Assembly (NCBI RefSeq): GCF_030403505.1
Contig: NZ_JAUEMJ010000009.1
Coordinates: 124,001 to 188,000, forward strand
Origin: Glycomyces tritici
Lineage (GTDB): Bacteria; Actinomycetota; Actinomycetes; Mycobacteriales; Micromonosporaceae
Direction of reading: 5' to 3'
Length of the DNA: 64,000 nt
The notes under the pieces were generated by a model, which was not told the origin of the DNA, made no database searches, and saw nothing but the letters and a program-made list of their open reading frames with translations. This document shows, in pieces, positions 1-8,164 of this stretch; within the stretch, counting starts at the first letter, position 1, and every line of letters begins with the position of its first letter. The position numbers and the translations under genes were made by a program.

Positions 1-60
1 GGATGCCGCCAGGGCGAGGACGGCGGCGATGAGCGCGAGGGGCCGGGAGATGCGTGGCAT
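1..60 (-). CDS. N-terminus of an exported protein, cut off by the window edge
   Basis: Reading leftward from an ATG at 58-60, the 20 visible codons give MPRISRPLALIAAVLALAAS, a basic start followed by a hydrophobic stretch, as in a signal peptide. A GAAGGA ribosome-binding site lies 6 bases upstream of the ATG, which supports a real start. The rest of the gene is outside the window, so no function can be given. It lies 48 bases downstream of the phosphatase on the same strand and may be co-transcribed with it. Confidence 0.5.
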   Translation of the reverse strand, partial: MPRISRPLALIAAVLALAAS

Positions 61-108
61 GCGGTGTCCTTCGGTGGTTCGGGGTTCCTCCTGCCTAACG
101 CGAAGGAC

Positions 109-1281
109 CTATCGCGAGGTTGCACCGGGGGCCTGGATGATGAGGACCGTGAGGTCGTCGGTGCGTTCGTAGCCGCCGCTCTGGAAGTCGGCCTTGAGCT
201 TGCGGTGGAGGCGGTCGGGGTCGCGGATGCCGGAGGCGACGTGCGCGTTGATCCGCTCGATCACCGGGAAGGTCTCCCCGGCGGCGTTGCGGCCTTCGAT
301 GAACCCGTCGGAGAACATCACGACCAGGTCGCCGGGCATGAGCGTGGCCTCGCGGATCTGGGTGCGCTGGAGGGCGAAGTCGGCCAGGCCGAGGGGCGGC
401 ATGGGCCGCGCGGACAGCGGCTGGGCCGAGCCGCGGACCAGCAGCGGGGCGGGGTGTCCGCACAGGACGACCCGGATGGTGTCGAAGCGGGGCGTGATCT
501 CCACGAGCACGGCGGTGGCGAAGGACTGCTCCCATTCGCCCCGGCCGCGGTTGTGCATGCGGACGCGGCGCTCCATGCGCGCGGCGAGGGTGTGGAGGTC
601 GGGGTCGTCGAGCGAACGCTCCCGGAAGGTGCCGAGCAGCGCCTCGGTGAGGTGGACGGTGGTCAGGCCGTGGCCCTGGACGTCGCCCACGACGGCGCGG
701 ATGCCGAGGTCGGTCTCCTGCACCTCGTAGAAGTCGCCGCCGACGAGCCCGGGGCTGCCCTGGTGGGTCCGGTAGGCGACGGCGACGCGCGCGCCGCCCA
801 CGTGCGAGGGCAGTTCGGGCAGGATCGCGGTCTGGACGGCCTCGGCCACGAGCGTCATGTCGAGCAGGCGCATGACCATGCGGTTCCGGACCCATGCCAG
901 TGCGGTGCAGACGATGCCGATGACGGCGACCGGCGGCACGTCCGACCAGCTCGACTCGGGGTAGGGGAGCAGGCCCAGGGCGTCCTCGCCGACGCTGATG
1001 ACGGCGACGACCAGGAGCGTGGACCCGAAGGTCGCGACGGGCCCGTTGACCAGGGCGGTGAAGGCGGGCAGGAGGACCACGGTGAAGTCGGCGTACTCGG
1101 CGGCGGTGTCGTCGAGGAGCGCGATCGGGAAGGTCACGGCGACGAGGAGGTACGGCATGAGGCGCAGGACCAGTACGGAGCCGGGCTGCCCGTCGGCCAG
1201 GCGGCTCCAGGGGTTCTTGGACGGCACATAGGACCTGAAGTAGCCCTGCATCTCGGCGCCGCCGCGGCTGGTCCTGCTCAC
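109..1281 (-). CDS. Membrane-anchored PP2C/SpoIIE-type serine phosphatase
   Basis: A 390-residue protein with an N-terminal membrane region (about residues 33-150, with hydrophobic runs such as LVLRLMPYLLVAVTFPIALL and VPPVAVIGIVCTALAWV) followed by a SpoIIE-type PP2C domain. Visible metal-site and fold motifs are GGDFYEV, AVVGDVQGHG, FSDGFIE and DDLTVLII. This family dephosphorylates Ser/Thr, often anti-sigma-factor antagonists in partner-switching pathways, and the membrane part probably senses a signal. No anti-sigma or antagonist gene is adjacent, so the substrate is unknown. The first ATG of the open frame is used. An internal ATG at codon 11 (MQGYF) is an alternative start. Confidence 0.88.
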   Translation of the reverse strand: MSRTSRGGAEMQGYFRSYVPSKNPWSRLADGQPGSVLVLRLMPYLLVAVTFPIALLDDTAAEYADFTVVLLPAFTALVNGPVATFGSTLLVVAVISVGEDALGLLPYPESSWSDVPPVAVIGIVCTALAWVRNRMVMRLLDMTLVAEAVQTAILPELPSHVGGARVAVAYRTHQGSPGLVGGDFYEVQETDLGIRAVVGDVQGHGLTTVHLTEALLGTFRERSLDDPDLHTLAARMERRVRMHNRGRGEWEQSFATAVLVEITPRFDTIRVVLCGHPAPLLVRGSAQPLSARPMPPLGLADFALQRTQIREATLMPGDLVVMFSDGFIEGRNAAGETFPVIERINAHVASGIRDPDRLHRKLKADFQSGGYERTDDLTVLIIQAPGATSR

Positions 1282-1350
1282 GGGGAGAGCGTAAGCGGCC
1301 CATCGTGGACCCGCCTCCTGAACAGCGAAAACGGGTCTGGAGACGGCGAA

Positions 1351-1377
1351 AGCGGACGGGGGCCGCTCCCGTCCGCT
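1351..1377 (-). terminator. Hairpin terminator after the DUF1269 gene
   Basis: A perfect 10-bp stem (AGCGGACGGG pairing with CCCGTCCGCT) with a 7-base loop lies 13 bases past the stop codon of the DUF1269 gene. On the minus strand a short T-containing run (TTTCG) follows the stem. Confidence 0.6.
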
Positions 1378-1390
1378 CCGTGCCCGCCGA

Positions 1391-1891
1391 TCAGGTGCGC
1401 GACTTGGCGGCCTCGATGAGGTCGCGCAGGCGGTCCTCCTCCTCGGTCGAGAGGTTCGTCTGGAGGAGCTTGCCCTGGTACTGGCCGTGGAGCTCCTCGA
1501 CGACCTTGTCCTCGGTCATGGAGCGGACGAGGAGCACGAGCGCGGCGGAGCCCGGGCTGAGCTCCGTGCCGAGGTCCTTCATGAACCTGTCGTCCACGCC
1601 GATGTCGGACATGGCCCCGCCCGCGGCCCCCGCGGCCGCGCCCACGGCCATGCCGAGCAGCGGTGCGAGGAACAGCAGGCCGATGAGCCCGCCCCACAGC
1701 GCACCGCCGGTGGCGCTGACGCCGACCAGCGAGGTCGACTGGTGGAGTTTGACCTTCCCGTCCTCGCGCCGCTCGACCACGACCGCGTCGTCGAGCTTGA
1801 TGATCTCGCGCTTCTGCATGTCGGCGATCTTGCCGAGGACCGTCTGCGCGGTGGACACGTCCGGGTAGGCCACGGCGATGAGTTTGCTCAT
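1391..1891 (-). CDS. DUF1269 family membrane protein
   Basis: A 166-residue protein starting MSKLIAVAYPD. A ferredoxin-like N-terminal part (about residues 1-60) precedes a glycine/alanine-rich hydrophobic hairpin (ALWGGLIGLLFLAPLLGM, then a run of AAAGAAGG) and a soluble C-terminal part with LVLLVRSMTEDKVVEEL. This is the usual layout of DUF1269 proteins, whose role is not established; they are often called stress-related. The start at 1891 is chosen because AGAGGAAG precedes it by 6 bases. A longer open frame upstream has no ribosome-binding site. Confidence 0.82.
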   Translation of the reverse strand: MSKLIAVAYPDVSTAQTVLGKIADMQKREIIKLDDAVVVERREDGKVKLHQSTSLVGVSATGGALWGGLIGLLFLAPLLGMAVGAAAGAAGGAMSDIGVDDRFMKDLGTELSPGSAALVLLVRSMTEDKVVEELHGQYQGKLLQTNLSTEEEDRLRDLIEAAKSRT

Positions 1892-2060
1892 GCGTCTTCC
1901 TCTCTGCGGGCCGCCGTCGGCGGCGTCTCGCCCGATTCTGTCCGCGTTCGTGCGCCTCCGCCGGGAAATGCCCGCAAACCCTGGTCCGGGGCGACGCGGG
2001 GGGCGTCCTGACATGGCGTTCCCGCCTGGCGGGACCGGCGGTTGACGCTCACCCGACGTT

Positions 2061-2090
2061 CAATCTATATTTCCCATAGATTTGGTAGAG
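2061..2090 (+). promoter_or_regulatory. AT-rich control region of the TauE-type exporter gene
   Basis: An AT-rich island in otherwise GC-rich DNA contains the interrupted inverted repeat CTATATTTCCCATAG followed by ATTTGGTAGAG, about 40 bases upstream of the exporter start. It looks like an operator for a sulfur- or metabolite-responsive repressor, but I cannot name the regulator from sequence. Confidence 0.4.
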
Positions 2091-2124
2091 AAATCGTTCC
2101 GGTCATCACTCGGAAGGCTCCCCA

Positions 2125-3093
2125 GTGCGCTCCCTCGTCTTGCTCGGCCTCGTAGGCCTCGCCGCCCAGCTCGTGGACGGCAGCCTCGGCATGGCCTACG
2201 GCGTCACCTCGACCACGCTGCTCCTCGCCATCGGCGCCAACCCGGCCAGCGCCTCGGCCACCGTCCACCTCGCCGAGATCGGCACGACCCTCGCCTCCGG
2301 CGCCGCGCACTGGCGCTTCGGCAACGTCGACTGGAAGGTCGTCCTCAAGATCGGCATCCCCGGCGCCATCGGCGCCTTCGCGGGCGCCACCGTCCTGTCG
2401 CGGCTCTCCACCGAGGTCGCCGCCCCGGTCATGTCGATCATCCTGCTCTCCCTCGGCCTCTACCTGCTCATCCGCTTCACGGTGCGCGGCCTCGACCGCA
2501 AGAACCTCGGCAAGCCGCTGCGCAAGCGGTTCCTGACCCCGCTCGGCCTCGTCGGCGGCTTCCTCGACGCCACCGGCGGCGGCGGCTGGGGCCCGGTCGG
2601 CACGCCCGCCCTGCTCGCCAGCGGCCGCATCGAGCCCCGCAAGGTCATCGGCTCCATCGACACCTCCGAGTTCCTGGTCGCGCTGGCCGCCTCGGCCGGC
2701 TTCATCGTCGGCATCGGCAGCGCGGGCATCGACTTCGCGTGGGTCGGCGTGCTGCTGGCCGGCGGCCTCATCGCCGCGCCGATCGCGGCCTGGCTGGTCC
2801 GCCACATCCCGCCGCGCGTGCTCGGTTCGGCCGTCGGCGGCGTCATCGTCCTGACCAACTCCCGGACGCTGCTGCGCAGCGACTGGATCGACGCCCCGGC
2901 CGGGGTCGCACTCGCCGTCTACATCGCCATCGCCGTCGTCTGGATCGCGGCCGTCTGGTACTCGGTGCGCCGGCACCTCGCCGAGCGCGACGTCGGCGGG
3001 CCGGTCCTGGACAAGGCCAACAATCCCGAGGCCGAGGCCCCCGGTGCCGAGGCGCCCGCCCGCACGGAAGCCCCCGCCGCCGAGACCGCCTGA
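2125..3093 (+). CDS. TauE/SafE family sulfite/sulfonate exporter
   Basis: A 322-residue integral membrane protein starting at GTG with GGAAGG 8 bases upstream. The N-terminal helix carries the family motif QLVDGSLGMAYGV and the second half carries its repeat, GGFLDATGGGGWGP, as expected for the duplicated TauE/SafE fold (about 8 helices). The family exports sulfite, sulfonates or related organic anions. The C-terminal 35 residues are a soluble Ala/Glu/Pro-rich tail (EAEAPGAEAPARTEAPAAE) of unclear role. An AT-rich operator-like element upstream and a hairpin downstream suggest a single-gene transcript. The exact substrate cannot be read from sequence. Confidence 0.88.
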   Translation: MRSLVLLGLVGLAAQLVDGSLGMAYGVTSTTLLLAIGANPASASATVHLAEIGTTLASGAAHWRFGNVDWKVVLKIGIPGAIGAFAGATVLSRLSTEVAAPVMSIILLSLGLYLLIRFTVRGLDRKNLGKPLRKRFLTPLGLVGGFLDATGGGGWGPVGTPALLASGRIEPRKVIGSIDTSEFLVALAASAGFIVGIGSAGIDFAWVGVLLAGGLIAAPIAAWLVRHIPPRVLGSAVGGVIVLTNSRTLLRSDWIDAPAGVALAVYIAIAVVWIAAVWYSVRRHLAERDVGGPVLDKANNPEAEAPGAEAPARTEAPAAETA

Positions 3094-3106
3094 ACCGATC
3101 GCCTCC

Positions 3107-3132
3107 GGCCCGCGCCCTTCCGGGTGCGGGCC
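3107..3132 (+). terminator. GC-rich hairpin after the TauE-type gene
   Basis: Inverted repeat GGCCCGC / GCGGGCC with a 12-base loop that can itself pair, 13 bases after the stop codon. There is no T-run, as is common for actinobacterial terminators. Confidence 0.4.
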
Positions 3133-3251
3133 GCTCGCGTTCCCACTGTGCGAACGCAACCGTCCCTATTGGATTTGGGGGACGACGCGAAGATGAACTT
3201 CAAGTAGCATGTTGCCTCAACGTGGCCGTGACCTGGACCGTTGGAGGCGCA

Positions 3252-5141
3252 ATGACGCAGTTCTACCAAGCTGTGCTCCGAGACGGAGGGCCCCGGCTGG
3301 GGCCCCGGCTGCGGCGGTGCTTCGCCGCCTGGGCCGGCGTCCAGGACGACGGCGGCCCGGTCCTCGAGCACGCCAAGGGCCGCACCCGCACCGCGCTCGC
3401 CGACAACGACCTGTGCGGCCGCTACACCCACGACGGCCCCACCGGCGACGGCCGGCTCCGCACCACCGCCACCTGGGCCGCCGGACGCAAGGGCGCGCCC
3501 GGCTGGGTCCGCGTCACCGTCGAAGGCGACCTCGACCAGGCGGCGGTGACCGCCCCCGGCTTCATGCCCGCGTTCCTGGCCACCGGCCGCGCCACCGACG
3601 GGGTCGTCCCCGTCGAGGCCGGCCCGCACCTCATCGGCCCCGAAGAGGTCAAGGAGCTCACCGGCTGGCTCGCCCGCCCCGACCGGGGCGTCCCCGTCAT
3701 CGTCCTCACCGTCGACCGCAGCGACCCGAACCTCGTCGCCGCCTGCGCCGACCACCTCGCCGAGTCCCTCGCGGGCGTCGCCCTCGTCGCCCGCCTCTAC
3801 GACGCCCGCACCCAGGACGACCTCAACGCCTGGCTCGGCGGCGACCTCAGCGTCTTCGGCGGCGGCCTGCGCACCTACCTGCCCGGCGTGCGCCCGGGGG
3901 AGGAGACCTACGCGATGCGCCACCAGCCCCGCGGCGGCGGCGCGATACGCGACCAAGGCGTGCGCTCACTCGAAGTGGTGGTCAAAGGCGTCGTCGAGCT
4001 CTCCGTCCACCGGCCGCTGCCCACCGACATACGCCAGACCGAACCGCGGATCGCCCGCGTGCTCGCCGGGACGCTCCCGCCGGGCGAACTCCACGCCGCC
4101 CCGCCCAGTCCCGCCGCGATAGCCGTCCCGCGCGGCCCCCGCATCCCCAGACCCGCCGCGCCCTCCGAACCGAAGTCGCTCAGCACCCCGGAGGAGCCGC
4201 CCGAACCGCAGCCGGAACCGGCACCGCAGCCCGAAATGACTACCCCGCCCGAACCGGAACCCGAACCCGCGGACGGCCTCGCCGACGACATCGCCGCGAA
4301 GCTCGCCGACCGCCTCGACGAGAGCGTCCTCGACGCCCTCGTCGACCTCGCCCGCGGCGGCGACACCGAGACCACCGTCCTCATCAAGACCATGGCCGCC
4401 CACCTCGACGCCCTCACCCGCGCCGTCGAGTCCGCCGGGCTCCTCGCCGTCCGCGCCCCCAGCCAGGAGCTCGAGCGCCTCCGCCGCCAGTACGACCAGC
4501 TCGAACTCGACTACACCGAACTCCAGGAGTGCGAACGCAAAGCCCAGGACCGCATCCGCTGGCTCGAGAGCCGCCTGGCCGAGCACGCCGACCCCGTCTA
4601 CGGCGTCCAGACCGAAGCCGACCAGGACGACTGCTGGGAGGCCGAGAGCCTCATGGAGGTCGTCCAGCGCGCCCGCAAGCAGCTGCGCCACCTCGACCTC
4701 CCCGACGCCCTCGACACCGAAGTGTCCAAACTCGACGTCATGTACCCGCGCCAGCGCCGCCGCTGGACCGGCCGCACCTGGGACGCCCTGCGCGCCCTCG
4801 ACGCCTACGCCGCCGCCCGCGCCGACGCCCGCTTCACCGGCGGCTTCTACGACTGGTGCGCCCGCCCGCTCCCAGGAGCACCCGCCATCACGCCGACGAT
4901 GGTCTCCATGAAGGAGTCCGACTCGGTCTCCGGCAACCCGAAGTACCACCGCGCCAGGGTCTTCCGCGTGCCCACCGAGATCGACCCGTCAGGCCGCGTC
5001 TACATGCCCGCCCACATCAAACTCCAGCAGGTCGGCTCGCCCGCGCCCCGCATGCACTTCCTCGACGACGCCGGCGGCGCCACCGGCAAGGTCTGGATCG
5101 GCTACCTCGGCGACCACCTGCCCAACACGCGGACGAACTGA
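3252..5141 (+). CDS. Uncharacterised multi-domain protein with Pro/Glu linker and coiled coil
   Basis: A 629-residue soluble protein that I do not recognise. The start ATG at 3252 has GGAGGC 3-8 bases upstream. Visible layout: an N-terminal alpha/beta region (about 1-290) with the segment LAGVALVARLYDARTQDD followed by LSVFGGGLRTYLPG; a Pro/Glu linker (about 300-350) with repeated PEP/EPEP; a helical, probably coiled-coil segment around LERLRRQYDQLELDYTELQ (about 410-450); and a C-terminal module with ARVFRVPTEIDPSGRVYMPA and a final IGYLGDHLPNTRTN. The compact C-terminal block looks like a conserved domain of actinobacterial hypothetical proteins. There is no signal peptide or membrane segment. 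The only close partner on the strand is a 62-residue membrane protein 61 bases downstream. A role in defence or regulation is conceivable from its modular shape but unsupported. Confidence 0.85.
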   Translation: MTQFYQAVLRDGGPRLGPRLRRCFAAWAGVQDDGGPVLEHAKGRTRTALADNDLCGRYTHDGPTGDGRLRTTATWAAGRKGAPGWVRVTVEGDLDQAAVTAPGFMPAFLATGRATDGVVPVEAGPHLIGPEEVKELTGWLARPDRGVPVIVLTVDRSDPNLVAACADHLAESLAGVALVARLYDARTQDDLNAWLGGDLSVFGGGLRTYLPGVRPGEETYAMRHQPRGGGAIRDQGVRSLEVVVKGVVELSVHRPLPTDIRQTEPRIARVLAGTLPPGELHAAPPSPAAIAVPRGPRIPRPAAPSEPKSLSTPEEPPEPQPEPAPQPEMTTPPEPEPEPADGLADDIAAKLADRLDESVLDALVDLARGGDTETTVLIKTMAAHLDALTRAVESAGLLAVRAPSQELERLRRQYDQLELDYTELQECERKAQDRIRWLESRLAEHADPVYGVQTEADQDDCWEAESLMEVVQRARKQLRHLDLPDALDTEVSKLDVMYPRQRRRWTGRTWDALRALDAYAAARADARFTGGFYDWCARPLPGAPAITPTMVSMKESDSVSGNPKYHRARVFRVPTEIDPSGRVYMPAHIKLQQVGSPAPRMHFLDDAGGATGKVWIGYLGDHLPNTRTN

Positions 5142-5202
5142 CGCGCCCGGACTCGGCCCGGCCCCTCCCGTAGGCTCGGTGCAACCCCCGGGAGGAGCCT
5201 CG

Positions 5203-5391
5203 ATGGACTTCATGCGCCGCAACGCGAGATGGATCGCACTGGCGGCCCTGCTCGCCATGCTCGCCCCCGTCCTCGCCCAGCTGTTCAACACCCTGTTCGC
5301 GGTCGACACCCTGCTCGTCGCCGTGATCCTGCTGGCCGCCATCGTCATCGGCTTCGCCGTCATGGCCCGCTCCTCCAGCGACGAGGACTGA
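5203..5391 (+). CDS. Small two-helix membrane protein
   Basis: A 62-residue protein, MDFMRRNARWIALAALLAML at the start, with two hydrophobic helices (about 10-28 and 33-54) and an acidic end (SSSDED). The strong ribosome-binding site GGAGGAG lies 5 bases before the ATG, so I use 5203 and not an earlier GTG in frame. It follows the large uncharacterised protein by 61 bases and precedes a methyltransferase gene. Function unknown. It could be a membrane anchor or partner of either neighbour. Confidence 0.65.
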   Translation: MDFMRRNARWIALAALLAMLAPVLAQLFNTLFAVDTLLVAVILLAAIVIGFAVMARSSSDED

Positions 5392-5487
5392 GCCGCGACC
5401 GTTCGGCCCCACCACTGAGCACCCCTTGACTAGTCTCAGAACCGGGAGCGCCCCTCGCCGGCACGCTCCCGGATGAGAGGACACCCC

Positions 5488-6126
5488 ATGGCACGCCGCA
5501 AGCGCCCCCTGTTCGCCCGCTGGTACCCCGACGCCGCCGCCCGCCTCGAGGAGCGGGGACTCGCCGCCGAGCGCGCCCGCCTCCTCGCCCCGCTCGAAGG
5601 CCGCGTCCTCGAGATCGGCTGCGGCTTCGGCGCCAACTTCCCCCACTATCCCGAGGCCGTGACCGAACTGGTCGCCGTCGAACCCGAGGAGCACTTCCGC
5701 GACCTCGCCCGCGACCGCGCCGACGAACTCGGCCTCAAGGCCGCGATCGTCGAAGGCACCGCCGAAGCCCTCCCTGTGGAGACCGGCTCGTTCGACGCCG
5801 TCGTCGCCACCGCCGTCCTCTGCTCGGTCGACAGCCAGGCCGACGCGCTGGCCGAGATCGCGCGGGTCCTCAAACCGGGCGGGACGCTGGTCGGCTTCGA
5901 GCACGTCGGCTCGGCCGGTCGCGCCCGGCATGCGACCGAGAAGGTCCTGGACGCCGTGCTCTGGACGCACCTCAACGGCGGCTGCCACCTCTCCCGAGAC
6001 ACCCTCGGCGCGATCCGCGCGGCCGGGTTCGACACCGCCGGCATGAGCGAGGAGCGGTTCGCGTTCCTGCCGTTCCCGGTCTCGAAGAGCCCGCACATCG
6101 TCGGCACGGCCCGCAAGCCCGCGTAA
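5488..6126 (+). CDS. Class I SAM-dependent methyltransferase
   Basis: A 212-residue Rossmann methyltransferase. Motif I is VLEIGCGFGANF (about residue 45), motif II LVAVEPEEHF, and motif IV lies in SFDAVVATAVLCSV, followed by the ARVLKPGGTLVGFEHVG strand typical of Methyltransf_11 proteins (UbiE/phospholipid and small-molecule enzymes). The substrate is not evident. The start at 5488 (MARRKRP) is preceded by GAGAGGA at 7 bases. The upstream ATG at 5473 has no such site. Confidence 0.82.
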   Translation: MARRKRPLFARWYPDAAARLEERGLAAERARLLAPLEGRVLEIGCGFGANFPHYPEAVTELVAVEPEEHFRDLARDRADELGLKAAIVEGTAEALPVETGSFDAVVATAVLCSVDSQADALAEIARVLKPGGTLVGFEHVGSAGRARHATEKVLDAVLWTHLNGGCHLSRDTLGAIRAAGFDTAGMSEERFAFLPFPVSKSPHIVGTARKPA

Positions 6127-6400
6127 CCGGGCGGGGATCCAGCTGAGTGCTCCGGACCGGTGATCCCGTCCGGACCGTCCCCGGTGAGCCCGCACCCGCT
6201 CGCTACCGGCCGCAAACCCGGCGTACCGGGCCCTGTGGAAGACTCTGGCATTCGGTGAAAGCGGTGGCGACGGTGCCCCAGGCACCGGTCGACCGAGGCC
6301 TCCGCATGTCGATGCGGGAGCGGCACCCGGCCCAGGAGGCCGCGGCACCGCCCTCGATCGCCATGCCGCCGCCCGCGCACCTTCGATCACCGGGAGACCC

Positions 6401-7564
6401 ATGTCCGCCATCAGCTGGACCGAAGCCGGCGAACGCCGCACCGCCGCGTGGCACTCCGAGAACGCCACGCCGCCGCCGGCCGAGATCGTCGTCGCCGACG
6501 ACCGCATGAAGGCCGACACCGCGTACCGGCTCGCCGCGAAGGGCACGGCCCTGCTGTGGCGCGGCGACTTCCACAACGCCCGGCAGCTGCTGCGCGCCAT
6601 GGACCGCCGCATCCGCGAACCGCGCGGGTCGCAGGGGACCGCCGCCGAGACCTTCCACCGCCACCGCCAGTACCGCGGCCACCGCGCCCGGCTCCTGGGG
6701 CGGCTCATCGTCGTACTCGGCGACGGCTACGACCTGGACCTGCACCGCGCGCCCGACGTGCGGCAGGCCTGCACCGAGGCGTACGGCCCATCGACCCGCC
6801 CGGTCGCCGTCGCCGTCACCGAACTCCAAGGCGTGCTCAGCGCGCACCAGTGGCGCGAGAAGGGCGTCCACGTCCCCGCGCTCGACGCTCGCATCCACCC
6901 CCACTACGGCGTGTTCTCACCGATCCGCGGCGAGTACATCGACCTCGTGGCCCGCGCGCCACTGCCCGAGCGGACCGACACCACCCACAGCCGCACCGCC
7001 TCCGCCCGCACTGCTTTCGCCCGTACTGCTTTCGACCTCGGCACCGGCACCGGCGTGCTCGCCGCGGTCCTGGCCCGCCGCGGCTTCGACCGCGTCGCGG
7101 CCACTGACGTCAACCCCCGCGCGCTCGCCTGCGCCCGCGACAACGCCGAACGCCTCGGCCTCGCCGACCGCATCGAAGCGACCGGCACCGCCCTTTACCC
7201 GGACGGCCGCGCCGACCTGGTCGTCTGCAACCCGCCCTGGCTGCCCGGCCGACCCGTCTCCGCCGTCGAAGGCGGCGTCTACGACCCCGACGCCGCCATG
7301 CTCAACGGTTTCCTCACCGGCCTCGCCGACCACCTGCGCCCCGGCGGTGAAGGCTGGCTCGTCCTCTCCGACCTCGCCGAGCACCTCGGCTTGCGCACCC
7401 GCGCCGACCTCCTCGACGCCATCGCGGGCGCCGGGCTCGTCGTCACCGGGCGGCTGGAGACCCTCCCGACCCACCCCGGGACCGAGCGCAGCCCCGACCT
7501 CCTCGCCGACGCCCGCCGCAGGGAGGTGACCTCGCTCTGGCGCCTGCGGCCCGAAACCGATTGA
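6401..7564 (+). CDS. RlmG/HemK-like N-methyltransferase with extra N-terminal domain
   Basis: A 387-residue protein. The C-terminal half (about 205-385) is a class I methyltransferase with FDLGTGTGVLAAVLARRGF and the NPPW motif (LVVCNPPWLPGRP) typical of enzymes that methylate amide or exocyclic amino nitrogen (HemK/PrmC, RlmG, RsmC). The N-terminal half (about 1-200) includes a helical region with KGTALLWRGDFHNARQLLRAM and a PHYGVFSPIRGEY segment close to the catalytic domain, as in RlmG/RsmC-like duplicated proteins. The target (rRNA, DNA or protein) is unknown. Just before the SAM motif is a three-unit 15-bp tandem repeat. About 270 bases of apparently empty sequence precede the start. Confidence 0.8.
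   Translation: MSAISWTEAGERRTAAWHSENATPPPAEIVVADDRMKADTAYRLAAKGTALLWRGDFHNARQLLRAMDRRIREPRGSQGTAAETFHRHRQYRGHRARLLGRLIVVLGDGYDLDLHRAPDVRQACTEAYGPSTRPVAVAVTELQGVLSAHQWREKGVHVPALDARIHPHYGVFSPIRGEYIDLVARAPLPERTDTTHSRTASARTAFARTAFDLGTGTGVLAAVLARRGFDRVAATDVNPRALACARDNAERLGLADRIEATGTALYPDGRADLVVCNPPWLPGRPVSAVEGGVYDPDAAMLNGFLTGLADHLRPGGEGWLVLSDLAEHLGLRTRADLLDAIAGAGLVVTGRLETLPTHPGTERSPDLLADARRREVTSLWRLRPETD
6992..7036 (+). repeat. Three tandem 15-bp units inside the methyltransferase gene
   Basis: Units at 6992-7006, 7007-7021 and 7022-7036 encode RTASA, RTAFA and RTAFD. Units 2 and 3 differ at few bases (CGCACTGCTTTCGCC and CGTACTGCTTTCGAC). The repeat lengthens a loop directly in front of the SAM-binding motif DLGTGTG. 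Confidence 0.75.
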
Positions 7565-7596
7565 GCCCCTTGCGGCACCCGCATACGCTGCACCGC

Positions 7597-8160
7597 ATGG
7601 AAGCAACAGGGAACCTGCTCAATGTGGTCGACGTCGAAGCGACCTGCTGGGAGGGCCCGCCGCCGCCCGGCGCGGTCAACGAGATCATCGAGATCGGCCT
7701 CACCGTCGTCGACCTCGACGCGCGAGCGCGCCTCGCCAAGCACCGCATCCTGGTGCGGCCACAGCGGTCCCGCGTCAGCGCGTTCTGCACTGCACTCACC
7801 GGCCTCACCCAGGAGGAGGTCGACACCGGCGTCGCGTTCGCCGAAGCCTGCCGCCTCCTCACCGCCGAGCACCGCGCGGACTCGCGGCCGTGGGCGAGCT
7901 GGGGCGACTACGACCGCAAGCAGTTCGAGCGCCAATGCCAGGCGACCGGCACCCGCTACCCGTTCGGGCGGCGGCATGTGAACGCGAAACTGCGCTTCAC
8001 CGAGGCCAGGGGGCTGCGCCGCAGGCCCGGGATGGCCCAGGCGCTCCAGATCGCGGGCCTACCGTTGGAGGGCCGCCACCACAGCGGCGCCGACGACGCC
8101 TGGAACATCGCCGCGGTCGTTCTCGACCTCGCCGGCAAGGGCGAGTGGCCCGGGGCCTGA
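7597..8160 (+). CDS. DEDDh 3'-5' exonuclease (KapD/ERI1-like)
   Basis: A 187-residue exonuclease-domain protein. The first acidic pair is in LLNVVDVEATCWEG, the third acidic residue is in SWGDYDRKQF, and the final H-x4-D site is in EGRHHSGADDAWNIA, completing the DEDDh set. The length and the short ATCWE signature match the KapD/ERI1-like exonuclease branch, not the DnaQ proofreading subunit. It may trim RNA or short DNA. It starts 33 bases after the methyltransferase and probably shares its transcript. The ATG at 7597 is used because the open-frame extension before it has no start with a ribosome-binding site. Confidence 0.82.
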   Translation: MEATGNLLNVVDVEATCWEGPPPPGAVNEIIEIGLTVVDLDARARLAKHRILVRPQRSRVSAFCTALTGLTQEEVDTGVAFAEACRLLTAEHRADSRPWASWGDYDRKQFERQCQATGTRYPFGRRHVNAKLRFTEARGLRRRPGMAQALQIAGLPLEGRHHSGADDAWNIAAVVLDLAGKGEWPGA

Positions 8161-8164
8161 GCGG

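Noticed and set aside
2005..2045. Repeat core or stress promoter near CCTGACATGGCG upstream of the TauE-type gene
   Set aside because: It has one half of the core only, and the nearby CCCGCC/GGCGGG symmetry is common in such GC-rich DNA.
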